Below are positions 22,672 through 31,479 of a DNA stretch of 64,000 nt, piece after piece. This DNA is from Bdellovibrio bacteriovorus (lineage in GTDB: Bacteria; Bdellovibrionota; Bdellovibrionia; Bdellovibrionales; Bdellovibrionaceae): positions 2,418,001-2,482,000 of the forward strand of contig NZ_CP102930.1 in assembly GCF_025558485.1 (NCBI RefSeq), written 5' to 3'. Position 1 is the stretch's first letter. Every line of letters starts with the position of its first letter. The translations under genes were made by a program, and so were the position numbers. Under the pieces are notes generated by a model. It did not search any database, had not been told where the DNA came from, and saw only the letters and a program-made list of their open reading frames with translations.

Positions 22672-24504
22672 ATGCGCTTTCTTTTGTCATCTTTTGGTTT
22701 TCTTTTTCGCATTACTTTGTTGGGCATGCTCTTGCGTGCCTTTGTCGCTTTCTATCTGAACATCTGGCAGTTCACCGAGCTTTCTAAAATCCCGGACACC
22801 TTTGGGGCCTTTCTGTATGGCTGGCATTTCGATCTGGCCATCGGCTCTGTCGTGTACCTGCTTCTATACTGGCTAATTCTGCTGTTTAAGCTTTCGCCGA
22901 AAGCCACCAAACGATGGACTTTCCTTTTCCTGTGGAGCTATATCGTCTTTATCGTGACCGACAGCCTTTACGCCCGCGAAACCGGACGCCATCTGTCTTA
23001 CGAAGTCTATTCTTTGTTCACCGTGGAAGGTTCAATGTTGAATCTTTTTGCCCGCTACTGGCTGGCTGTACTGGTGTCATTGCTTTCAACTTCCTTCCTG
23101 AATCTGTGGCTGGCACCAACCTACAAATCTGAAAGTGGCATTATCGGCCGCCTTTTTGCCATGCTGATGGTGGCCGTCATTGCCGTGGTGGGCTTCCGCG
23201 GATTTGAAGGCATTCCTCAGGATGTTTCCTGGGCCTATCGCGCAGGCGGCGGTCCGCAGGGAGCGGTGGTTGCTTTAAACGGGGCCTATGGAATTGTCTG
23301 GGCCGCACTGGGTGGAAAGAAAAGCAGCAAGGAAGTCATCCAGTCCGGGAACGGCATCAACACCGAGCAAGTTTATAAAAATTGGCGCGACAAACGCGGC
23401 ATCAAAGAGCCCACTGGAAAATTCGATGGCAACGTGGTGATCGTTTTCCTTGAAAGCTGGTGGGGCACGGATGTCGACAAAGTTGACGCCGATGGCATCG
23501 AGGTGTTGCCGTTCTTTAACAAGCTTCGCCGGGAATCTTTAAGTACAGAACTTTTTTTAGCCGGGGGCCATCGCACCACAGAGGGACTCTTTGCATCTCT
23601 ATGCAGTCTTCCGAATCCTTTGGGGAAAAGCATTATGTTTTCAGAGATCGAGAGCAAGGACTTCACCTGCCTGCCTCGCCTGCTGACAGAAAAAGGTTAC
23701 AGTTCTGCTTTCTTCCAAGGGTCCGATCAGTTTACCAGCGGAACGGCTTTGCTGGTCTTGAAAAGTGGTTTCCAGGCTTCCTATGGAAAGCGTGAAATTC
23801 CCAACGTCGAGTCTTTGGAGCAAAATGCCTGGGGTGTGTTCGATGAAAGTCTTTACGACTTCGTCGATAGTAAAATGAACGAACTTTCCGAGCCACTGTT
23901 GATTGGTGTGAACACCAACTCCACCCACGACGACCGCCTGCCGGCAAAAGCAGATCGCAAGCGTTACAAGACCCCGCACTATTGGGCGGATCATGAACTA
24001 CAGGGCTTTTATGAAAAGCTGCTGAAACGAAAATGGAAAAAAGACTGGGTTCTTGTTCTGGTCGCTGATCACACCACTTATGGTGGCGCCAGCATTTTTG
24101 AACACTATGCCATTCCGTTTTTGATTAAATATCATTCGGTGGAAAAAAAAGGATCTTCTCCGATCGAACATAAATTACTCCCCGGAGCTTACTCCCAACC
24201 TGATGTCGCTGCGACCTTGGCAGATTTGACGGGCACCAAAGCTCCAGAATTTATCGGTCGTTCTTTGCTGCGCCCTCAGGACTTCAGCGCCGGAGCCAGT
24301 ATTTTCCATCTTGGCCAGTCCGCGTGGTTTGAGGGCGACTGGAGTGTTGTCTTTAACATCCGCATCCCCGGTGAAAAGAAATGCTTTAACTGGAAAAACG
24401 ACATGAGCTTCGCCCATCCCCAACCTTGCCCGCCTCAGGGCGACAAGATGTACGAAGAGGGCTTAAGCTATATTAAGGAATCACAGGAAGAGCTGTTCCG
24501 GTAA
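22672..24504 (+). CDS. LtaS-like sulfatase-family membrane enzyme
   Basis: 610 residues. Five N-terminal membrane helices (to about residue 170) anchor a periplasmic alkaline-phosphatase-superfamily domain. NVVIVFLESWWG carries the first metal-binding site, GGHRTTEGLFASLCSLPN the nucleophilic Thr region, and VLVADHTTYGG the Asp-His metal site. The family includes lipoteichoic-acid synthase and phosphoglycerol or phosphoethanolamine transferases. In a Gram-negative, modification of membrane glycans or lipid A is more likely than teichoic acid (inference). It ends in a terminator shared with the convergent SNF2 gene. Confidence 0.83.
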   Translation: MRFLLSSFGFLFRITLLGMLLRAFVAFYLNIWQFTELSKIPDTFGAFLYGWHFDLAIGSVVYLLLYWLILLFKLSPKATKRWTFLFLWSYIVFIVTDSLYARETGRHLSYEVYSLFTVEGSMLNLFARYWLAVLVSLLSTSFLNLWLAPTYKSESGIIGRLFAMLMVAVIAVVGFRGFEGIPQDVSWAYRAGGGPQGAVVALNGAYGIVWAALGGKKSSKEVIQSGNGINTEQVYKNWRDKRGIKEPTGKFDGNVVIVFLESWWGTDVDKVDADGIEVLPFFNKLRRESLSTELFLAGGHRTTEGLFASLCSLPNPLGKSIMFSEIESKDFTCLPRLLTEKGYSSAFFQGSDQFTSGTALLVLKSGFQASYGKREIPNVESLEQNAWGVFDESLYDFVDSKMNELSEPLLIGVNTNSTHDDRLPAKADRKRYKTPHYWADHELQGFYEKLLKRKWKKDWVLVLVADHTTYGGASIFEHYAIPFLIKYHSVEKKGSSPIEHKLLPGAYSQPDVAATLADLTGTKAPEFIGRSLLRPQDFSAGASIFHLGQSAWFEGDWSVVFNIRIPGEKKCFNWKNDMSFAHPQPCPPQGDKMYEEGLSYIKESQEELFR

Positions 24505-24515
24505 AAACAGCTCTT
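24488..24515. terminator. Bidirectional terminator between the LtaS-like and SNF2 genes
   Basis: Arms AAGAGCTGTT and AACAGCTCTT flank CCGGTAAA, which contains the LtaS-like stop codon. The symmetrical A/T flanks suit termination in both directions. Confidence 0.7.
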
Positions 24516-27500
24516 TACTTCAACCCCAACAGGAAATCGAAGTCCTCTTTACTCAAGGCTCCGCTGGCACCGGCCAGTTCGGTTGTCGCTTCAGCTTCTG
24601 AGAACAGACTTTGGAACTTGCGGTTTTTGCGCTCTTTTAGAAGTTCCATTTTTTCTTCCAAAGATTCGTGCATGATGTAACGGAAAACCTGCACCGCTTT
24701 TCGCTGCCCCAGACGGTGGGCACGGTCCGTGGCTTGATTTTCCACAGAAGGATTCCACCATGGCTCCAGATGGAAGACATAGCTGGCCTTGGTCAGATTC
24801 AGCCCCACACCACCCGTTTTTAGCGTCATCACAAGAACGGCACCACCCGGCGTTTCATTAAAGTCTTTCAGAATCTTCTGACGCTGCTTGGTCGGAATCG
24901 CTCCGTGCAGAACAAAGACCGGAATCCCCACGGCCCGCAGAATCTTTTCGGTTCTTTCCAGCGTTTGCAGGAATTGCGTAAAGACCAGTGCGCTTTCGCC
25001 GGATTCGATAATTTCCTGCAAGGAATCCAATAGAGCTTCCAGTTTCGGTGGGGTTCTATCGTACTTCACTTCCGGCAAAGCCCCCGGATCAGAACAGGCC
25101 TGACGAAGGCGCAACAAAGCCGTCAACATTTGCAGTTGAGACTGATTTTCCCCGACCTCTTTGATGGAGCTTTGAATGCGCTCGTTGTAAGCAATCGCAA
25201 TGTCGCGATAAATTTTCTTCTGCTTTTCTTCAAAGGCAATGCTGACTTTGGTTTCCTGTTTTTCAGGAAGCTGATTCAGAATTTCTTTTTTGGACCTGCG
25301 CAAAATCAAAGGCTTTGTCTTTAACTTTAGATCTTCAACATCTTCCAGCAGCACCACTTCCGTGTTCACAAACTGGCGACGGAAGTCGTCGTACTTGCCA
25401 AGACTTCCCGGAACCACCAAATCCAGCAGTGAATAGAATTCACCGTAATGGTTTTCCAGCGGAGTCCCCGTCAAACACAGCTTAAAACGTGCATTCAACA
25501 TACGAGCCGAGCTGGTGCGCTTGGCGGAAATGTTTTTTAGATTCTGAGCCTCGTCAAAGATCAGGACATTCCAATTGTACTGACTCAGGAACTCGCCGTT
25601 TTCCATCAAAAGACCATATGTGGTCACGATCGCCAAAGGCTCTTTCGCCTCCAGACGTTTTCCAACGCGCTCATGATCTTTGCTGGTGAAAATTTCAAAC
25701 GGCAGACTTGGCGTGAACTTCGCCACTTCGCTTTCCCAATTGTAAACCAGACTGGAAGGCACCACAATCAACACCTGTCCCAGCTGGTTCTGAGTTCTTA
25801 GGTATTCCAGGAAACACAACGCTTGCAGGGTTTTCCCCAGACCCATGTCATCAGCAAGCAACGCCCCCATACGCAATGTATAAAGATCCAACAACCACTG
25901 GAAGCCTTCATGCTGATAAGTTTTCAGATCCGCCTTGACGGTATCAGGAACTTTCACAAGGTCCGTGCGGGACCCCAAACCATCGTAGAAGTTACAAATC
26001 TTTTTCCATTCTTCGTCACCGCGGAATTTATAACCGGATGCACGCAATGCCAAAAGCTCCAGCGCCTGATGCTTCGGAAGTTGATAGTATTTATCCGTCC
26101 ACGGCTTCTTGCTGGATTCGCGTTTACCTTTTTGCAGCTTATTCCAAAAACCTTCCAGACGGCGCAAAGAAGGAATCTCTGTACGCGGAACCAGATAGAA
26201 TCTGCCGTCGTATTCAATGACTCCTCCGCCACCCAGACTTTTCAGTTGTTTGGAATCAATCTCCTGCCCCTGCAGGAAGAAACGTGGATTCAGTTCAAAC
26301 CAATTCAGCATGCCTTCATCAAGCTTGCTGACAATCTGGAAATCGACGACAAATTCGTCTTTTGCCAATTCCTCCAAACGCTGACCACGCACATACAGAC
26401 GAATTCCGTGATCCATCAAGGGCTGCAACAACCCCAAGGACTGCGTTGGCGTGACATCTTCTTTCCCCCAGCTTGGCATAAAGAAATGACCTTTTTCCAA
26501 CATCGGATCTTCTTCAATCTTGCCATTCCAGATCTTGGTTAAAATCCCGGTACGAGCCCGTTTAAAGGCCGACCCTTGAGTGGAAAGAGCCATATATTTT
26601 AAAATCTCGTAAACAACACGGAACTCTCGCTCAACAGAGCCCGAGAACAGATATTCACCTTTTGGACTATAGACGGCCTCGCGCTCTGATAACATCTTCA
26701 GGATTTTTGCCACATAGTCTTCAAAAACACTCAACGTGCCCTTGGAACACAGTTCATCCAACGGCTGGGTCTTGTTTAAACTGACCCCATCCCCCGTCAC
26801 GATCAGAGAATGAATCTTAGGGGATACGACCTTGAATAAATTCTGAGGACTGCATGTCGTCCCGTCAGTCAGTTGCTTATCAAAATACAAGCTCAACGTT
26901 TCAAGCGTCAGATACTGTAAAGTTCCCAGATGTTTCAACAGCTTCAGATCCCATTCGCGTTTCTTGAAACTTGTAGAGGCCAAAGTTTTAATTTCACTTT
27001 GCAGCAGAAAACCCAAGCCCTCGTGCATCGTGCGCAAAATCATCACCACTGGCGTGCTAAAACCCGTTTGTGAAACATTCTGGGCTTCGGACAGGCTAAA
27101 GACCTTTTCCACCGTAAATCCGGAGTCATCCTGATGATGTAAATTTAAAATACTGCCAATAGCGCCTACATCATGACTGCCACCTTCAACTTTGACTGGC
27201 AAAGCACGGCTGCGCAGGAATTTCATGAACGACGCTGTCTCGGTTTTTCCTTCAACATTTAAATGAGAAAAATGCAGCGGTTTTTCTGTGCCCAGTTTCC
27301 GGGAATAAAACTGCTCAATGGCCTCGAACTCTTTTCTCCATCCGAACGCCACCAAATGTCCCAGACCGAAATCAATCGCAAAGTTATCAAAGAAGGCGTA
27401 GCGTTCCTGCGTTTTTTTCGCGCGCAAAACCGCAGAGGTGCGAACATCCTCTTCACCACTGAATTCCACCTGCCACTGGAAGGAATGTTCCGCCTCGACA

Positions 27501-28507
27501 GAGATATTGCGAATCTGCAAAGCCTTCCCCAGATCCTTCAGGTCCTGCACAAAGAACTTCAAATCGCCCTTGTTCACGCGACGAATGATACGATTCAGCA
27601 GTTCCTGCATCACAGCTTCGATATCAAGCAAATCGCGACTGAAGAATCTGTGCGGATCACTTGGCAACAATGGCCAAAGCACTTCAAAACTTTCCTTACG
27701 TGCAGGCGCCGGCAACAGATCACGGGGTACAATCGCACGATAAGCGTGACGCAGAATATCCTTACTGCTGACGGAAACCCCATCGCTGAAATTATAGCGA
27801 AGAATTCCCGCAAGCTGCTGCTGATTCTTGCTATCCGCCCAGTAAACAGTTTCTTTCTGCGGGTTTCCTCTAAAGGCCTGCGGCAGTCCCCACACGGCCC
27901 CGGTGGAACCGTCTTCACTGTCGGCAACATGGGCCAACTCAAAGGGCATGGACGCTTCCGGTAGGAAGTCTTCCAACGGCAGGGCCTCATCCAAAGACAG
28001 AGGCTCCGTGCACAGGGACAGGGACTCAAGCTTAAGATCTGCGGGAAGCCCCTTGGTGTCGCCTTCCCCACGCTGGGCTTTCTTTTCTTCCGTCAGATCC
28101 CAGAAGTCTTCACAAAAGTTACTAACCTGGAAACTGTGATTGCGCAGGAATCCGCGGTCCACCGACAAGGCCCACCAGATCAGAATCAACGCCGCCCATT
28201 CATGCTGACAAATATCATCCGCATCCTTGCGACTTTCCGCACATTGAGCACAATGGAAAGTCAGCTCACCGCCTTCACCATCTTCAGTGACGCTGACGTA
28301 GGATTTTTTTAAAGAACTTTCTTCGGCAAAAACGAACTGAATCTCCAGCCCACCGTCATCGGCTTTTTGAATTCGATGACTGTCCAGCGCCAGAGCTTTA
28401 AGAATTTTAAACGCTTTTTCAGCAATGGGCATTTGCTCCAGGGTCGCAAGATCCTTGGGGCTGACTAAATGAGAAATTTTTTGCAGTGTTAATCCGAAAA
28501 AGGCCAT
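24515..28507 (-). CDS. Large SNF2-family helicase with N-terminal SWIM-like zinc site
   Basis: 1330 residues. Near residues 80-105 CAQC...CQHEW resembles a SWIM zinc finger (CxxC...CxH). The middle 700 residues are of unassigned, probably DNA-contacting sequence. The C-terminal 450 residues are a full SWI2/SNF2 motor: ADDMGLGKT (Walker A, about residue 885), IFDEAQNLKN, LTGTPLENHYGE, VFTQFLQTLERTE, and DRAHRLGQRKAVQVFRY. Such ATPases translocate on double-stranded DNA to remodel protein-DNA complexes; bacterial SWIM-SNF2 proteins are related to HepA/RapA. A methylase or nuclease partner as in defence systems is not adjacent. Three bases separate it from the upstream epimerase-like gene. Confidence 0.9.
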   Translation of the reverse strand: MAFFGLTLQKISHLVSPKDLATLEQMPIAEKAFKILKALALDSHRIQKADDGGLEIQFVFAEESSLKKSYVSVTEDGEGGELTFHCAQCAESRKDADDICQHEWAALILIWWALSVDRGFLRNHSFQVSNFCEDFWDLTEEKKAQRGEGDTKGLPADLKLESLSLCTEPLSLDEALPLEDFLPEASMPFELAHVADSEDGSTGAVWGLPQAFRGNPQKETVYWADSKNQQQLAGILRYNFSDGVSVSSKDILRHAYRAIVPRDLLPAPARKESFEVLWPLLPSDPHRFFSRDLLDIEAVMQELLNRIIRRVNKGDLKFFVQDLKDLGKALQIRNISVEAEHSFQWQVEFSGEEDVRTSAVLRAKKTQERYAFFDNFAIDFGLGHLVAFGWRKEFEAIEQFYSRKLGTEKPLHFSHLNVEGKTETASFMKFLRSRALPVKVEGGSHDVGAIGSILNLHHQDDSGFTVEKVFSLSEAQNVSQTGFSTPVVMILRTMHEGLGFLLQSEIKTLASTSFKKREWDLKLLKHLGTLQYLTLETLSLYFDKQLTDGTTCSPQNLFKVVSPKIHSLIVTGDGVSLNKTQPLDELCSKGTLSVFEDYVAKILKMLSEREAVYSPKGEYLFSGSVEREFRVVYEILKYMALSTQGSAFKRARTGILTKIWNGKIEEDPMLEKGHFFMPSWGKEDVTPTQSLGLLQPLMDHGIRLYVRGQRLEELAKDEFVVDFQIVSKLDEGMLNWFELNPRFFLQGQEIDSKQLKSLGGGGVIEYDGRFYLVPRTEIPSLRRLEGFWNKLQKGKRESSKKPWTDKYYQLPKHQALELLALRASGYKFRGDEEWKKICNFYDGLGSRTDLVKVPDTVKADLKTYQHEGFQWLLDLYTLRMGALLADDMGLGKTLQALCFLEYLRTQNQLGQVLIVVPSSLVYNWESEVAKFTPSLPFEIFTSKDHERVGKRLEAKEPLAIVTTYGLLMENGEFLSQYNWNVLIFDEAQNLKNISAKRTSSARMLNARFKLCLTGTPLENHYGEFYSLLDLVVPGSLGKYDDFRRQFVNTEVVLLEDVEDLKLKTKPLILRRSKKEILNQLPEKQETKVSIAFEEKQKKIYRDIAIAYNERIQSSIKEVGENQSQLQMLTALLRLRQACSDPGALPEVKYDRTPPKLEALLDSLQEIIESGESALVFTQFLQTLERTEKILRAVGIPVFVLHGAIPTKQRQKILKDFNETPGGAVLVMTLKTGGVGLNLTKASYVFHLEPWWNPSVENQATDRAHRLGQRKAVQVFRYIMHESLEEKMELLKERKNRKFQSLFSEAEATTELAGASGALSKEDFDFLLGLK

Positions 28508-28509
28508 CC

Positions 28510-29544
28510 CTACAACTTAGCAGAAGTCGCAGAAGAATAAAATTCTTTATACCACTGAATGGTTTCTTTTAGAGTGTTTTGCAGATTTCGCTGTGGTTCC
28601 CAGCCCAGATCCCGCTTTGCCATATGCGAATTTAGCTCACCGTGACGGGAGATGTTGGATTTTATTTCCTGATTCAAAGAAAGTTGTGCCTTTGCACCCC
28701 ATTCGTCTGCTAAAATACGCGCCACTTCGCCAACGGCGTGCATTTCCTCAGGACCAAAATTATAGCTTGCCGCAAGTTTTGGACCTTTTTCGATCAACCC
28801 TTGCGCCAGTGCCAAAAGTCCCTCGACCTGATCTTGAACGGCGATCCACGGGCGCAAAGATTGGGGATTCCTCAAGGCAAAAACTTCTCCACCGATGAAG
28901 GCTCTTACAGCCTGTGGAATCAAAGCCTGTTCTGTGAAATCTCCGCCGCCGACGGCAGAACCCATCCGAGCTGTGGCAATGGCTATTTTATGCTTGTTAT
29001 ATTTTTCCGGCGCAAAGAACGTCTGCCGATAAGAAAGCGCAATCAATTCTGCGCAAAGCTTGGCGGTCGGTAAAACTGCGGAAGCGGCCACACTGTCTTC
29101 TTCGGTGTAAGCGTCTTGAGAGGGCTTTCGCGCATATACCTTGTCAGAACTGACCACCACGACAGCGCGCACAGAAGCCGTTTCACGCATAAGCTCCATC
29201 AGCGTCGCAGTGCCAAGTGCCGACTTACTGAATGTTTCCAACGCTCGGGCCTGCGCTTCCTGCAAAAGCCCCGATTCGCCCAAGTGAATAACAGCATCAG
29301 CCTGGGCAAATGACAACGCCTCACGGACAGCCACCTCATCGCGCAAATCTCCGAAAGTCATAGAGATCTTCTGCCCCAGATTTTCCAGATCAAAAAGATT
29401 CGTTGCCGTTGCCGGAGCTTCACCGAAGCCGAACACTTGAGCATTTTGAGCCAACAAAGTCTTCACCACCCACGCCCCCAAAAAGCCGGTCGGCTGAGTG
29501 ACAAAAACGCGTTTATTGCTCCAGTAATTTTTGGTGGTGGTCAT
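28510..29544 (-). CDS. Degenerate CDP-glucose 4,6-dehydratase-like SDR
   Basis: 344 residues that align by pattern with CDP-glucose 4,6-dehydratases: N-terminal WSNKRVFVTQPTGFLGAWVV, VVVSSDKVYARK in the middle, and a C-terminal GWEPQRNLQNTLKETIQWY. Two landmark positions deviate. The first glycine of GxxGxxG is Gln (TQPTGFLG), and the YxxxK tyrosine is Leu in AVLPTAKLCAEL while the lysine is kept. Dehydration chemistry is therefore doubtful; a binding or regulatory role, or different chemistry, is possible. It is directly upstream of the SNF2 gene with a 2-base gap, so probably co-transcribed, which is an odd pairing. Confidence 0.72.
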   Translation of the reverse strand: MTTTKNYWSNKRVFVTQPTGFLGAWVVKTLLAQNAQVFGFGEAPATATNLFDLENLGQKISMTFGDLRDEVAVREALSFAQADAVIHLGESGLLQEAQARALETFSKSALGTATLMELMRETASVRAVVVVSSDKVYARKPSQDAYTEEDSVAASAVLPTAKLCAELIALSYRQTFFAPEKYNKHKIAIATARMGSAVGGGDFTEQALIPQAVRAFIGGEVFALRNPQSLRPWIAVQDQVEGLLALAQGLIEKGPKLAASYNFGPEEMHAVGEVARILADEWGAKAQLSLNQEIKSNISRHGELNSHMAKRDLGWEPQRNLQNTLKETIQWYKEFYSSATSAKL

Positions 29545-29680
29545 AAGGTAGTTTTAGCGGCTATTGCGCCATCAATCACTCTCTTTTTGGCCGAATTTCA
29601 GACTCCAACTTCTGACAGTCCTCTCTTAAAAGCTATTTAATGCGCCTAAAACTTGCACAGACCGCCAAAAAGAGGAAACT

Positions 29681-29722
29681 ATGGACAAAAAATCAAATAT
29701 AGGTAATAATAAACCAATATGA
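29681..29722 (+). CDS. Thirteen-residue leader peptide ahead of the DUF6516-like gene
   Basis: AGAGGA is followed by ATG and the frame MDKKSNIGNNKPI with a TGA stop. The stop overlaps the ATG of the next gene as ATGA. The next gene has no good ribosome site of its own, so it is probably translated by coupling to this leader. Confidence 0.45.
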   Translation: MDKKSNIGNNKPI

Positions 29723-30009
29723 AAGCCCACCTGCTTTTTTATCATAAAGCTTGGGTACAGGGCCGTTTTGTGATCGAAATGACTATCCACGATGTGGGCC
29801 GATCCAAAACATATCCTGATGGAGTTAAGTACGGTTTAATTTGTAAGGACATAGAAAGCGGGCACTTTGTTTTATTCGACAATCACCATCCGAAGGGTCC
29901 GCATTACCACATAGGAAAACAAGAGTTTCCCTATGTCTTTATAAACGAAAATCAACTCATCGAGGATTTTAAACTAAGAGCCCTGGATGAACTGGGAGTT
30001 AAGCTATGA
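29719..30009 (+). CDS. DUF6516 (TumE-like) putative toxin
   Basis: A 96-residue protein rich in aromatic and His residues: VIEMTIHDVGRSKTYPDGVK near the middle and DNHHPKGPHYHIGKQEFPYVF near the end. The HHPKGPHYHI pattern is typical of DUF6516 proteins, which include the TumE toxin of TumE-TumA modules. The neighbouring helix-turn-helix protein and the ATGA overlap support a toxin-antitoxin pair. Toxicity here is inferred from family and order, not proven by sequence. Confidence 0.68.
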   Translation: MKAHLLFYHKAWVQGRFVIEMTIHDVGRSKTYPDGVKYGLICKDIESGHFVLFDNHHPKGPHYHIGKQEFPYVFINENQLIEDFKLRALDELGVKL

Positions 30010-30374
30010 AAACACTTGTAGTCTCGATTAAAAGTCCTGAAGAAGCTTTGAATGATTTCAAATCTGCTTTAAGTGCAGCTCGCAAACAAAAACGCAAACA
30101 GGATCACTTTGAAATCTCGTTTGACAATAAAAAAGATTTTGATCGATTCGCTAAGAATATTGCATTGTTATCGACTATCATCATTCACAAACCCAAATCA
30201 GTCTATGAGCTGGCAAAGATTGCCAAAATGGATGTCTCAAATCTCAATAAAATTATTCTTTTTCTGGAAGAAGTGGGTGCAATTAAAATCCGCGAATCCA
30301 CTCAAAACGGTCGAAAGATCAAAACACCTCTCGTCGAATATAAGCAGATTCAAATTGATTTAAGCGCCGCCTAG
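30006..30374 (+). CDS. HVO_A0114-like winged-helix protein, putative antitoxin
   Basis: 122 residues with a MarR/HVO_A0114-type winged helix: KPKSVYELAKIAKMDVSNLN then KIILFLEEVGAIKIRES. The N-terminal 70 residues have an ISF...DFDRFAKNIALLS segment typical of the partner-binding part. It overlaps the DUF6516-like gene by 4 bases. Expected to bind the toxin and repress the promoter near 29600-29680. Its 3' end overlaps the remnant GNAT gene on the other strand, suggesting that it was inserted there. Confidence 0.72.
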   Translation: MKTLVVSIKSPEEALNDFKSALSAARKQKRKQDHFEISFDNKKDFDRFAKNIALLSTIIIHKPKSVYELAKIAKMDVSNLNKIILFLEEVGAIKIRESTQNGRKIKTPLVEYKQIQIDLSAA

Positions 30375-30726
30375 AAGGTTTTGTTCAACGCCTTGATTGC
30401 GGTGATCCGGGTGAACCCAGTGAGCCAGAACTTTCCCCTCGTAACTCCAGAAGAAGATCCGGGTGAACCCAGTGAGCCAGAACTTTCCCCTCGTAACTCC
30501 AGAAGAAGCCAATGGGATCCGTTTCGTAAATAGCAACCCTCAATTGCCCCTTGCCTTCGGTGGCTTTCATTTTAAGCAGGGTCTGCGCCAAAGATTCCGG
30601 GTTGATTTTCCCCGAGGACGCCGCAGGCGTGCAATACTCTTCGTAGAAACGAGCTAACAAAGACAGCTCGACAAGATTGAACATGCTCTCACGAATAAAG
30701 TATTTATCTGTTTGCAATGACGTCAT
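30360..30726 (-). pseudogene. GNAT acetyltransferase gene broken by a 52-bp tandem duplication
   Basis: The intact part reads LRVAIYETDPIGFFWSYEGK then VLAHWVHPD. In the first copy of the duplication (lower coordinates) the same frame would continue HRNQGVEQNLL, the acetyl-CoA-binding motif of GNAT enzymes. Because the duplicated unit is 52 bp, not a multiple of 3, the actual frame after VHPD shifts to LLLELRGESSGSLGSPGSPQ and stops at 30385. Even the restored frame ends at about 30360, so the 3' part is also missing, apparently cut by the toxin-antitoxin pair. Not expected to be functional. Confidence 0.75.
30404..30507. repeat. Perfect 52-bp tandem duplication
   Basis: 30404-30455 and 30456-30507 are identical, with one further matching base. 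Absence of any mismatch points to a very recent event, or to an assembly artefact. Confidence 0.95.
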
Positions 30727-30789
30727 CCCAATAGCCTAGCGACTCCCCTGGCTCATATCCAATTATTTCGTCTAAATAACGCAATCCGT

Positions 30790-31020
30790 CTATCTGCGCT
30801 TTTTTCCCCAGGACAGGTCTGGCTTCAAACGCTTTTCCATACAATCTCGAAGATAGAAGTTAATAAGCGTCTGGTAAGGAATTTCGGTCGAACCTGACAG
30901 CTCTTGAAAGTATTCAATCACTTCATCATCAAGCCGAATCGTCGTCCGAGTTTTCAATTTCTTCAGATATGGATTCTTCTGTGCTTTTGAAAAGTCATAC
31001 TCTTTTTTCATACATATCAC
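30790..31020 (-). CDS. brnA: BrnA antitoxin
   Basis: 76 residues with the ribbon-helix-helix TRTTIRLDDEVIEYFQELSG and IPYQTLINFYLRD. The aromatic N-terminal segment KEYDFSKAQKNPYLKKLK is the BrnT-binding extension. It probably starts at GTG 31020, giving a GTGA overlap with brnT; ATG 31011 is also possible. BrnA neutralises BrnT and represses the operon. Order toxin then antitoxin is standard for this family. Confidence 0.92.
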   Translation of the reverse strand: MICMKKEYDFSKAQKNPYLKKLKTRTTIRLDDEVIEYFQELSGSTEIPYQTLINFYLRDCMEKRLKPDLSWGKKRR

Positions 31021-31301
31021 CTTGAAAAGTATTGATTCATCTCGGTTCGGGTTGCATTGCGAGCAGACACAATCCTGACAACCTCCTCAGCCTCCCAATA
31101 AAGATGAACAACAATTAGAATATTTCCCTTGGAGCTTCTTCCCAGAATTATAAACCGCTCTTCGCCAACGGAATGCATATCATCACGAATCAGCAACGCA
31201 TTCTCATCGTAAAAAACAGAGCTGGCTTCTTCGAACGAGACTCCATGCTTCTTTCGATTAGAATCTGCCTTAGCGGCACTCCACACAAATTCTATCCTCA
31301 T
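31017..31301 (-). CDS. brnT: BrnT toxin (RNase)
   Basis: 94 residues matching BrnT closely: FVWSAAKADSNRKKHGVSFE with the conserved KHGV, ASSVFYDENALLIRDD, EERFIILGRSSKGNILIVV, and the C-terminal RIVSARNATRTEMNQY. BrnT is a RelE-like ribonuclease that arrests growth. All landmark residues are present. An inverted repeat about 20 bases upstream is a likely BrnA operator. Confidence 0.93.
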   Translation of the reverse strand: MRIEFVWSAAKADSNRKKHGVSFEEASSVFYDENALLIRDDMHSVGEERFIILGRSSKGNILIVVHLYWEAEEVVRIVSARNATRTEMNQYFSR

Positions 31302-31322
31302 TATAAAACAGACCTTTCCTTT

Positions 31323-31343
31323 TGTACATATCCTATATGCACA
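31323..31343. promoter_or_regulatory. Probable BrnA operator
   Basis: Arms TGTACATAT and ATATGCACA around CCT form a 21-bp inverted repeat with one mismatch, 22 bases upstream of the brnT start. Position and symmetry suit a dimeric ribbon-helix-helix repressor. Confidence 0.6.
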
Positions 31344-31479
31344 ACCATAAATATCTGTTTTAACTGCAATTTACATAGAACCACGGGATAAGCCGAGGCA
31401 GGCATCCCCTGGCGAAAGAGTTCGATTTTCGGATAAGAACAGAAGACTAACCTCCACAAAGAAGACGGAGAGTCCCCTT

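Noticed and set aside
24515..28507. SNF2 protein as part of a DISARM-like or other defence system
   Set aside because: No methylase, phospholipase-D or nuclease partner is adjacent; the only coupled gene is a degenerate epimerase-like protein.
31376..31479. Possible tRNA or riboswitch fragment (GTTCGAT loop-like stretch and a GGAGAG segment)
   Set aside because: No acceptor stem or complementary T-arm could be built, and the glycine-riboswitch core is absent.
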